From contig JAZULW010000137.1 in assembly GCA_045603285.1 (NCBI GenBank), positions 1-27,601 on the forward strand: a DNA stretch of 27,601 bases, written 5' to 3'. The stretch comes from RGIG3009 sp045603285. GTDB lineage: Bacteria > Bacillota > Clostridia > Oscillospirales > Acutalibacteraceae. The notes beneath the pieces are model-generated. The model had not been told where the DNA came from, searched no databases, and saw only the letters and a list, made by a program, of their open reading frames with translations. The position numbers were made by a program, and so were the translations under genes. Shown piece after piece: positions 21,941 to 27,601 of this stretch. Positions within the stretch are counted from its first letter, which is position 1, and each line of letters begins with the position of its first letter.

Positions 21941-22663
21941 TTATTCCAAATTTCCGCTTAATTGCATAATAACCGACAACGCAACAATCGGCGCGGTTTC
22001 ACACCGCAAAATACGGTTACCCAACGTGACGGGTTGCACACCTATTTGGCGCAACTGTTCCATCTCTGCAGGATCAAACCCGCCTTCAGGGCCGATGAAC
22101 ACCGAAATCGACGCGGTTTGCTCATTTACGGTATTCGACAACGGAACTCCGCCGCCTTCGTAGCACACCACCGCGTGTTCGCCTTTCAGCTGCTCCAGTG
22201 CTTTAGAAAAGGAAAGCACCTCGCCCACGCTCGGAATGATGCCGCGACCGCTTTGCCCTGCCGCTTCGGCGGCAATTTTTTGCCAACGCGCTTGTTTTTT
22301 GGCCGCTTCGTCCCCTTTTAAGCGCACAATACTGCGCGCGGTGGAAACGGGCACCACGCGAACGGCACCCAGTTCCACGGCTTTTTGTAGGATAAAATCC
22401 ATTTTTTCGCTTTTGGGGAGGCCCTGATACAGCGTGACCGCTATTGTGGCTTCGGCCACAGTGGGACGTCGCTCGGTAATGCACACCTCAACCGCATCGG
22501 AAGACACCGACGACACCTCACCGAAATAATCGGTCCCGTTTCCGTCGCACAAGGTCAATTTCTCCCCCGTTCGCACACGCAACACGCGTGCCAAATGGTG
22601 CGCATCCGCACCCGTTATTACCGCGGTATCGCCGTCTACAGGTTCAATGAAAAATCGAGGCAT
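21941..22663 (-). CDS. rsmE: 16S rRNA (uracil(1498)-N3)-methyltransferase
   Basis: RsmE methylates U1498 in the decoding region of 16S rRNA. The 240-residue SPOUT protein begins MPRFFIEPVDGDTAVITGADAHHLARVLRVRTGE (PUA-like RNA-binding part) and has YQGLPKSEKMDFILQKAVELGAVRVVPVSTARSI, then the SPOUT knot with VFIGPEGGFDPAEMEQL, VTLGNRILRCETAPIVAL. The frame is open to 22699, but the ATG at 22663 has AAAGGA about 9-10 bases upstream and gives the conserved MPRFF start. It begins 5 bases after the prmA stop, a frequent bacterial pairing. Confidence 0.95.
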   Translation of the reverse strand: MPRFFIEPVDGDTAVITGADAHHLARVLRVRTGEKLTLCDGNGTDYFGEVSSVSSDAVEVCITERRPTVAEATIAVTLYQGLPKSEKMDFILQKAVELGAVRVVPVSTARSIVRLKGDEAAKKQARWQKIAAEAAGQSGRGIIPSVGEVLSFSKALEQLKGEHAVVCYEGGGVPLSNTVNEQTASISVFIGPEGGFDPAEMEQLRQIGVQPVTLGNRILRCETAPIVALSVIMQLSGNLE

Positions 22664-22668
22664 TTCGC

Positions 22669-23592
22669 TCAATCCTTTCCGCACACAAAGCAAAGCCAAC
22701 CGCCGTGTTCGCGACGTTCACGGATAACAAATCCACATTCGGCCAACGCTTTTAATACGTCTTGTTCACGGGTGTCAATGATACCCGACACAATATACGT
22801 GCCACCTTTTTTGAGGAACGGCGGAATGGACTTGGAAAGCATAATAATGGCATCCGCCACAATGTTGGCCACCACCAAATCAAATTGACCGTGCACCTCT
22901 TCCACCAGATCGCCTTGGCGCATCATGTAACGCGGCGGTTCAAAGCCGTTAATCGCGCCGTTTTCCACCGCCATTTTCACCGCCAATGCGTCGATATCCA
23001 CACCCACCGCCGATTTGGCGCCGAAGAGCAACGAGGCAATGGACAAAATACCGCTGCCGCACCCCACGTCTAGCACTTCGGTTTCGGGGGTGATGATGGA
23101 TTCTATGGTTTCGAGCACCATACGGGTGGTATCGTGTCCGCCTGTTCCGAATGCCATACCGGGGTCAATGGATAAGATCGCACGTCCGTCGGCATTATTC
23201 ACGGTTTCCCACGTGGGGCGAATGAGCAGTTTTTCACCTACGGGCAACGGTTTAAAATACTTTTTCCAATTGTTGGCCCAGTCTTGCTCGCTCACGGTAT
23301 CGGTCACCACGCTGACGGGAATCTGTTCTGCGGCAAACCGTTCCTGTAAAAAGAGCACCGCTTCCATCGGATTTTCTTCGGGACTGATATACAGATGAAT
23401 ACACGTTTGCGTGCGGTCGCGCGCCAACAATTCTTCGTCAATCAGGTCGATATGCGCAATCTCACGTGCACCAATCTCCAAATCGCTGTAATCTTCAATA
23501 TAAATGCCGTAAGGCACCACCATATTGGCAATGGCGGCGGCGCGATCGGTATCCTCGCAGGGAACGCGAATACAAACTTCTGTCCAATCCAT
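22669..23592 (-). CDS. prmA: Ribosomal protein L11 methyltransferase
   Basis: PrmA trimethylates L11 with SAM. The 307-residue protein has the N-terminal L11-recognition domain (MDWTEVCIRVPCEDTDRAAAIANMVVPYGIYIEDYSDLE), the linker QDWANNWKKYFKPLPVGEKLLIRPTWE, and the methyltransferase domain with DPGMAFGTGGHDTTRM, EVLDVGCGSGILSIASLLFGAKSAVGVDID (SAM motif I) and DLVVANIVADAIIML (NPxA-like NIV motif). The ATG at 23590-23592 has AAGGAG 8 bases upstream. It lies 12 bases after the phosphohexomutase stop. Confidence 0.96.
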   Translation of the reverse strand: MDWTEVCIRVPCEDTDRAAAIANMVVPYGIYIEDYSDLEIGAREIAHIDLIDEELLARDRTQTCIHLYISPEENPMEAVLFLQERFAAEQIPVSVVTDTVSEQDWANNWKKYFKPLPVGEKLLIRPTWETVNNADGRAILSIDPGMAFGTGGHDTTRMVLETIESIITPETEVLDVGCGSGILSIASLLFGAKSAVGVDIDALAVKMAVENGAINGFEPPRYMMRQGDLVEEVHGQFDLVVANIVADAIIMLSKSIPPFLKKGGTYIVSGIIDTREQDVLKALAECGFVIRERREHGGWLCFVCGKD

Positions 23593-23604
23593 CGTGATTG
23601 CTCC

Positions 23605-25098
23605 TTATTTCTTCGTCAAAGAACCTTGTTTGTCCATAAAGGGTTGGAGTTGCGCCAAGATGCGTTCGCAACCACCTTTTACGTTGCTTTCCACGTTTAG
23701 GGGCATTACGGGGTCGTGCACACTCAGGCGCAACAAAAACCAGCCGTCGCCGTTTTGTTCGTCAAATGACACGCGCACACCCTCGCGGCTGTCATCCGCC
23801 ACTTGCCATCCGTGCAGGGTGGCATACTGTTCCAGATCGGCAAGCACACGTTCGCCGTATGTGCGGAAATCTTGTTCGTGAATGGTATAGCGTAGCTCCA
23901 TGCTTTCCGTCGGCTCGGGTAGGGCGGCAATTAAATCGGACAACGTTTTTCCTTCTTTGCGAAGATTGACCGCTTTAATAATGATCTTGGTAACCAAATA
24001 CGCACCGTCGTCCAAAAAATAGTTTTCGCGCAACGCTGCGTGGCCGGATGTTTCGATTGCCAACGGGGAATTGATGCCAAGAGCATTGAGGCGCAACGAT
24101 TCGTTAATGACATTTTTATAGCCGCGTTTGAAACGGCAATGAACGCCGCCGAGCACCTCTTCAATAAAATATTTCAGGCCCGTAGACGTAATGGAATCGG
24201 TCACAATGGTACCGCCGTTGTTTCCTTCCAACGCAATGGCCGAAGCAAGCGCCACCAAACGGTTGCGGTTAATCTCGCGCCCATCAGCACCCACACAGCC
24301 CGCACGATCCACGTCGGTATCAAAAATCACGCCAAGATCGGCTTTCGCACGCACTACCGCCGCGCAGATCGAAGCCATTGCGTCGGGATTTTCGGGATTC
24401 GGGATGTGGTTGGGAAACCGACCGTCCGGCTCCAGAAACTGGCTACCGTCCACATTAGCGCCAAGCGGTTTCAACACTTCATCCGCATAGAAACCACCTG
24501 CGCCGTTACCCGCATCCACCACAATGTGCATACCCTTAAGCGGTTGATCGCTACCGTCGGTTTCACGAACGATAAGAGTACGCAATCGGGCAGCATATTG
24601 CCGCATATAGTCGGTGGGAACGCGTTTGCCGTCTTGTGCTGTTTGAAAAACGCCTTCTTGCGCCAGTTCCAAAATTTCGGTAATATCACCGCTTTCCACA
24701 CCGCCACTCGGCAAAAAGAATTTTAAACCGTTGCGGTGCCACGGGTGGTGGCTTGCCGTTACTTGTACGGCACCGTCACACGCAAGGTCCACGGTGGTCA
24801 TAAACATAGCCGGTGTAGATGCCAAACCGCAATCAAGCACGGTCACACCCGCGGACACAAGCACCGCCGCGGCCGCATCGCAAATGCGCGGTCCCGATAA
24901 ACGGCTGTCACGTCCGAGCGACACTGTCAGTTGTTCGCACGGTTTGCCTCTTTTCTTCGAAAGCCATACGGCAAATGCGCCCACAATACGGGTAACGATT
25001 TCGTCGGTCAGATCCAACGGTTCGTTCGGGACACCGTCCATTGCTACGGCACGGATGTCGGTTCCGCTTTTAAAATGTTTCCAATAGTCGTTTAGCAT
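23605..25098 (-). CDS. Alpha-D-phosphohexomutase (phosphomannomutase/phosphoglucomutase)
   Basis: Moves phosphate between C1 and C6 of hexose phosphates, feeding cell-wall or glycan precursors. The 497-residue protein contains the four domain signatures: VSLGRDSRLSGPRI, the catalytic-serine loop VTASHHPWHRNGLKFF (Ser116), the Mg-binding loop IFDTDVDRAG (about 265-273; usual form DGDGDR), the sugar-recognition loop LAIETSGH, and the phosphate-binding REGVRVSF near the C-terminus. The histidine pair in SHHP replaces the common SHNP, which is also seen in other clostridial and eukaryote-like members as far as I recall. Whether glucose or mannose is preferred cannot be decided by eye. It is the first gene of the region, with GGGAG 8 bases before the ATG. 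Confidence 0.92.
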   Translation of the reverse strand: MLNDYWKHFKSGTDIRAVAMDGVPNEPLDLTDEIVTRIVGAFAVWLSKKRGKPCEQLTVSLGRDSRLSGPRICDAAAAVLVSAGVTVLDCGLASTPAMFMTTVDLACDGAVQVTASHHPWHRNGLKFFLPSGGVESGDITEILELAQEGVFQTAQDGKRVPTDYMRQYAARLRTLIVRETDGSDQPLKGMHIVVDAGNGAGGFYADEVLKPLGANVDGSQFLEPDGRFPNHIPNPENPDAMASICAAVVRAKADLGVIFDTDVDRAGCVGADGREINRNRLVALASAIALEGNNGGTIVTDSITSTGLKYFIEEVLGGVHCRFKRGYKNVINESLRLNALGINSPLAIETSGHAALRENYFLDDGAYLVTKIIIKAVNLRKEGKTLSDLIAALPEPTESMELRYTIHEQDFRTYGERVLADLEQYATLHGWQVADDSREGVRVSFDEQNGDGWFLLRLSVHDPVMPLNVESNVKGGCERILAQLQPFMDKQGSLTKK

Positions 25099-25129
25099 AC
25101 TGTGCGCTCCCTTTACTGTTGTTGGGGGT

Positions 25130-25159
25130 ATTATAGCATAAAAGCCTCCCTCGAATCAA
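25130..25159 (-). promoter_or_regulatory. Promoter of the phosphohexomutase-prmA-rsmE unit
   Basis: On the minus strand, -35 TTGATT at 25154-25159, 18-base spacer, and -10 TATAAT at 25130-25135 preceded by TGC (extended -10). Confidence 0.65.
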
Positions 25160-25335
25160 GACACAAACATAAAAAGCGAAACCATCTTGCCCACAAAAAA
25201 CGAGACCCCCAATTGTGGTTAAAATCAAAAGGGAAACGGTATATACCCTGAGCACTGATGCACTGGGGAATTTTTCGAATCGGAAACTTGTCCCAACTCT
25301 TCGCATAGAATGTAGTGTAAGGAGGTGAGATACGT

Positions 25336-25737
25336 ATGGCATTCTTTAATTGCGAGGGTAAACGGGACTGTGTAGGGATCAGCGTACTGATCAGCATCGT
25401 CATCGGCGTGATCACGGCCTTTCTGCGCATCACCGGTGTTATCACGGCTACTCCGGCTTTCCTGTGGGTAGTATTCGGAATCGCGGTAGTCTATTTGGCC
25501 ATTCTGGTAGCGGCCTATCTTGGGCAAACACAGCCTACCGTCTCTTGTGTTCGATTCAGTCTATCCGCCCTACTGACAGGTATCCTTTTCAGCATCCTGT
25601 TGTCCGTGATACTGCTGGCGATTCCCTTTGCCGCCACCAGTATTGTCGGCGCTATTTTAGTAGGATTGCTGCTTTTATTCTTTTCCTTGACGATTACCAC
25701 ATCCGCGTGTTTGGTCAAATGTCTGGCATTCACCTAA
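25336..25737 (+). CDS. Four-helix membrane protein of unknown function
   Basis: The 133-residue protein is almost entirely hydrophobic, with about four membrane segments (GISVLISIVIGVITAFL, ATPAFLWVVFGIAVVYLAILVAAYL, FSLSALLTGILFSILLSVILLAIPFA, IVGAILVGLLLLFFSLTI). Cysteines lie at the ends (NCEGKRDC at the N-terminus; SACLVKC at the C-terminus). An excellent AAGGAGGTGA site precedes the ATG at 25336, which supports real translation. The gene stands alone on the plus strand among minus-strand units. I do not recognise a family; similar small Cys-flanked membrane proteins exist in Clostridia, but I cannot assign a role. Confidence 0.7.
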   Translation: MAFFNCEGKRDCVGISVLISIVIGVITAFLRITGVITATPAFLWVVFGIAVVYLAILVAAYLGQTQPTVSCVRFSLSALLTGILFSILLSVILLAIPFAATSIVGAILVGLLLLFFSLTITTSACLVKCLAFT

Positions 25738-25739
25738 CG

Positions 25740-25767
25740 AAAAAGGGAGCACCCGCAAGTGCTCCCG
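25740..25767 (-). terminator. Hairpin with U-run on the minus strand
   Basis: GGGAGCAC (25745-25752) pairs with GTGCTCCC (25759-25766). The T-run is only on the minus strand (AAAAA at 25740-25744 on plus), so it should stop transcripts coming from the tRNA side. It immediately follows the stop of the plus-strand membrane-protein gene and may also protect that mRNA's 3' end. Confidence 0.65.
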
Positions 25768-25806
25768 ATACATATAGGATATCGCCGACAAGGGGTGTAA
25801 GGGCAA

Positions 25807-25895
25807 ATGATGTATCACACTAACATTCGAGATGATGTTACACCTTACGGTGTAATACTGTTTTTCTCTGTTCGAAACGATGTTGCATCCGGCGG
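25807..25895. repeat. Degenerate short repeat patch with small hairpins
   Basis: Three related words occur: ATGATGTATCACAC (25807-25820), GATGATGTTACACC (25831-25844) and AACGATGTTGCATCC (25876-25890). The last two are preceded by TTCGA. Two are followed by short inverted complements (TACACC-TTAC-GGTGTA; GCATCC-GGC-GGATAC). It looks like a fragment of an intergenic palindromic repeat family rather than coding DNA. Confidence 0.4.
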
Positions 25896-25905
25896 ATACA
25901 AACAC

Positions 25906-25942
25906 AAAAAGAAAGACACGATTTCTATCGTGTCTTTTCTTT
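25906..25942 (-). terminator. Terminator of the tRNA operon
   Basis: An 11-pair stem, AAAGACACGAT (25912-25922) with ATCGTGTCTTT (25927-25937) and loop TTCT, has a CTTTTTG run on the minus strand. It lies directly after the tRNA-Thr CCA end. A T-rich stretch on the plus strand makes it potentially bidirectional. Confidence 0.85.
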
Positions 25943-25943
25943 T

Positions 25944-26019
<76 letters not shown>

Positions 26020-26022
26020 ATA

Positions 26023-26099
26023 TGGCGACCCGGAACGGGCTCGAACCGTCGACCTCTAGCGTGACAGGCTAGCGTTCTAACCAGCTGAACTACCGGGCC
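26023..26099 (-). tRNA. tRNA-Asp (anticodon GTC)
   Basis: 77 bases including an encoded CCA. The acceptor stem GGCCCGG pairs with CCGGGTC (one G-T), discriminator G as expected for Asp. The anticodon stem-loop CTAGC-CTGTCAC-GCTAG contains GTC. The T arm GACGG-TTCGAGC-CCGTT is intact. It is the first gene of the operon, separated from tRNA-Thr by 3 bases. Confidence 0.97.
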
Positions 26100-26121
26100 G
26101 TAAACAGCGGGAACGCACATT

Positions 26122-26150
26122 ATTATATCCTCTACCACTGCGTTTGTCAA
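26122..26150 (-). promoter_or_regulatory. Consensus promoter of the tRNA operon
   Basis: On the minus strand, perfect TTGACA at 26145-26150, 17-base spacer and perfect TATAAT at 26122-26127, starting transcription about 15 bases before tRNA-Asp. Confidence 0.85.
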
Positions 26151-26169
26151 CTGCTTTTTTTAAGAAAAC

Positions 26170-27378
26170 TCACTTTTTCTTGTTTTTTTCGCCGATAAAT
26201 TCCATAACGCCCAAACGGCGAACACTTTCCGCTCCGTATTTGTGTCGCAATTTTTCCACCGTATCTTCCAACTGTTCCAAACGCTCGCGATTTTCAGGGG
26301 TTTCTTCCTCAAACAAACACAGTTGCTCGTCCGTTTCGCGGGTGAGTTTTCCCGCCGTTACCGTTAAACTGCGTACAGGTGTCCCTTCTTGCCAACACTC
26401 TTGCAACAGCGACCACGCGCCGTCCAACAACTCCGTTGTAAGACGGGTGGGATGAGGCAACGTTTTTTGCCTTACCACCACTTTTAAGGATGGATATTTT
26501 ACCGTTAACTGCACCGACTCACAAAACAGATCTTGCGCGCGAAGACGCGCCGCCACGGGCTCGGTAACATACAACAGACCGTTCCGTAATTCTTCCGCAG
26601 AAGAAAGATCGTACGGAAAGGTGCGCCCATTCCCCACCGATTTCACCTCACGCTTATCGTGAAACAACCGCACGGGGTCACGATCCAATCCGTTTGCTGA
26701 ATCGTGCAACGTTCCGCCGAGTTTTCCCAGTGCCGACACAAGCAGTACCCGTTCGGTAGCGGCCAAATCTCCAATGGTGGTAATGCCCATACGGCGGAGC
26801 GTAGCAGCGGCCGCATGCCCCACAAACATAAAATTTTCCACCGGCATGGGATACAGTATTTCCCGATAATTTTCCCGTGTGATAGGAGTGGTGGCATCGG
26901 GTTTGCGGTAATCGCTCCCCATTTTGGCAAACCATTTGTTGAAGGATACTCCCACCGAGATGGTTACCCCCACCTCTTCACGTACACGGCGACGCAAAGA
27001 ATCGGCTATGGTGACGCCATCGCCGAACAAACGTTGACTACCCGTCACGTCAAGCCACGATTCGTCCACGCTGAACGGCTCTACACGGTCGGTATATTCA
27101 CAATAGATCTCGTTGATGCGTTTTGAAAACTCCTCATAGCGGTCATGATGCGGGGGAACCAACACCAGTTCGGGACATTTGCGTTTGGCTTGCCACACCG
27201 TTTCGGCCGTCACAATACCATATTGCTTGGCCAGTTGATTTTTGGCAAGCACGATGCCGTGCCGATTTTTCGGGTCGCCACACACCGCCATGGGCACATC
27301 GCGCAATTCGGGGCGAAACACACACTCCACCGAGGCAAAAAAGTTGTTGCAATCGCAATGCAAAATCCTCCGATCCAC
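26170..27378 (-). CDS. dinB: Y-family DNA polymerase IV
   Basis: An error-prone polymerase for lesion bypass. The 402-residue protein shows RILHCDCNNFFASVE (Asp9 metal ligand), AVCGDPKNRHGIVLAKNQLAKQYGI, and RVEPFSVDESWLDVTGS (catalytic Asp105 and Glu106). SVGVSFNKWFAKMGSDYRKPDATT is in the palm, then FMFVGHAAAATLRRMGITTIGDL (helix-hairpin-helix), the little-finger domain, and EQLCLFEEE near residue 353, a good beta-clamp-binding motif. The start is GTG at 27376-27378 with a purine-rich GGGGGGAGAG upstream. A consensus promoter and a LexA-like box (27401-27414) precede it, so damage induction is likely. No classical terminator follows. Confidence 0.95.
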   Translation of the reverse strand: MDRRILHCDCNNFFASVECVFRPELRDVPMAVCGDPKNRHGIVLAKNQLAKQYGIVTAETVWQAKRKCPELVLVPPHHDRYEEFSKRINEIYCEYTDRVEPFSVDESWLDVTGSQRLFGDGVTIADSLRRRVREEVGVTISVGVSFNKWFAKMGSDYRKPDATTPITRENYREILYPMPVENFMFVGHAAAATLRRMGITTIGDLAATERVLLVSALGKLGGTLHDSANGLDRDPVRLFHDKREVKSVGNGRTFPYDLSSAEELRNGLLYVTEPVAARLRAQDLFCESVQLTVKYPSLKVVVRQKTLPHPTRLTTELLDGAWSLLQECWQEGTPVRSLTVTAGKLTRETDEQLCLFEEETPENRERLEQLEDTVEKLRHKYGAESVRRLGVMEFIGEKNKKK

Positions 27379-27400
27379 GCTCTCTCCCCCCCTTACAATA

Positions 27401-27414
27401 CGAACTAATGTTCT
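27401..27414. promoter_or_regulatory. Candidate LexA (SOS) operator of dinB
   Basis: CGAACTAATGTTCT keeps both half-sites of the Gram-positive LexA/DinR box (CGAAC-N4-GTTCG), with one mismatch in the last half-site base. It lies between the -10 (27420-27425) and the GTG start, covering the predicted transcript start. Confidence 0.6.
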
Positions 27415-27419
27415 TTTTC

Positions 27420-27448
27420 ATTATACTCCTGCTCTTCCTTTTTGTCAA
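27420..27448 (-). promoter_or_regulatory. Consensus promoter of dinB
   Basis: On the minus strand, perfect TTGACA (27443-27448), 17-base spacer and perfect TATAAT (27420-27425). A strong promoter would need the overlapping repressor site to keep dinB low. Confidence 0.82.
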
Positions 27449-27465
27449 TTGGAAATAAAGAACGA

Positions 27466-27500
27466 CAAAAACGCTCGGCACGACATCTGTGCCGAGCGCG
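27466..27500. terminator. Terminator after the HAD-like hydrolase gene
   Basis: CGCTCGGCAC (27472-27481) pairs with GTGCCGAGCG (27489-27498) with a 7-base loop. The minus-strand T-run (AAAAA at 27467-27471) suits the gene ending at 27503. Confidence 0.85.
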
Positions 27501-27502
27501 TT

Positions 27503-27601
27503 TTAATTTAAGAGGAAAGCGCGCAGTTCTTCCACGGTATCCACCACGTAGGCGGCACCCGCTTGTTCCAATTCATCACGCGTACCGTAGCCGTACGCCA
27601 C
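27503..27601 (-). CDS. C-terminal end of a HAD-superfamily hydrolase (partial)
   Basis: Only the last 32 codons are inside the window; the gene runs off the right edge. The translation VAYGYGTRDELEQAGAAYV then VDTVEELRAFLLN matches the C-terminal motif of phosphoglycolate-phosphatase-like HAD hydrolases (G-x-G-x-x-E-L-x-x-A-G-A-x-x-x-x-x-x-x-x-E-L). The substrate cannot be told from this fragment. A strong terminator follows. Confidence 0.7.
   Translation of the reverse strand: MAYGYGTRDELEQAGAAYVVDTVEELRAFLLN

Noticed and set aside
24040..24726. 228-codon plus-strand frame opposite the phosphohexomutase
   Set aside because: Antisense of recognised catalytic motifs of the mutase; no ribosome site.

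Overview
The window looks like a chromosomal housekeeping stretch from a Gram-positive, spore-forming-type Clostridia relative, probably a gut-type Oscillospirales/Ruminococcaceae-like bacterium. This lineage call is inference. It rests on the Firmicutes-style order rny-ymdB-tepA-ftsK/spoIIIE, on rqcH, trmK and the DUF3006/MBL pair, on strong AGGAGG ribosome sites, on TTGACA/TATAAT promoters, on tRNAs with encoded CCA, and on a CGAAC-N4-GTTC type LexA box. I saw no prophage, insertion sequence, CRISPR array or rRNA gene.

Layout. (1) 20-5205: apgM (minus); an orphan OadG-like membrane protein; the helicase pcrA; and an unusual 266-residue cysteine-rich protein (plus), preceded by a 168-base intergenic region that can fold almost completely and can bury its ribosome binding site. 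(2) 5246-12888, minus strand, apparently driven by a near-consensus promoter at 13086-13115: rny, then a terminator, then ymdB, tepA, ftsK/spoIIIE, a ComEC-like MBL hydrolase, a DUF3006 protein, a one-helix membrane protein and tcdA. (3) 13178-15258, plus: M29 aminopeptidase, followed with a 1-base overlap by a GIY-YIG domain that runs without a stop codon into adenine phosphoribosyltransferase. (4) 15296-17175: a divergent pair, a CPA2-type cation/proton antiporter (minus) and a Cu/Zn-SOD-family protein (plus). (5) 17304-25098, minus: phosphohexomutase, prmA, rsmE, DUF1858 protein, trmK, nif3-like, rqcH, ABM-domain protein and SDR oxidoreductase, mostly overlapping by 4 bases or nearly touching. 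(6) 25336-27601: a four-helix membrane protein (plus), a short degenerate hairpin-repeat patch, a tRNA-Asp/tRNA-Thr operon (minus), dinB with a candidate LexA operator (minus), and the 3' end of a HAD-like hydrolase gene (minus) cut by the window edge.

How the genes work together: region 2 combines RNA turnover (RNase Y, YmdB), chromosome translocation (FtsK/SpoIIIE) and tRNA modification (TcdA). Region 5 is a translation cluster: L11 methylation, 16S and tRNA methylation, and rescue of stalled 50S subunits by RqcH. The points most worth a second look are the ribosome-site-sequestering hairpins upstream of the Cys-rich gene and of tepA, the GIY-YIG/APRT in-frame fusion, the orphan OadG-like gene, and the variant Cu/Zn SOD.
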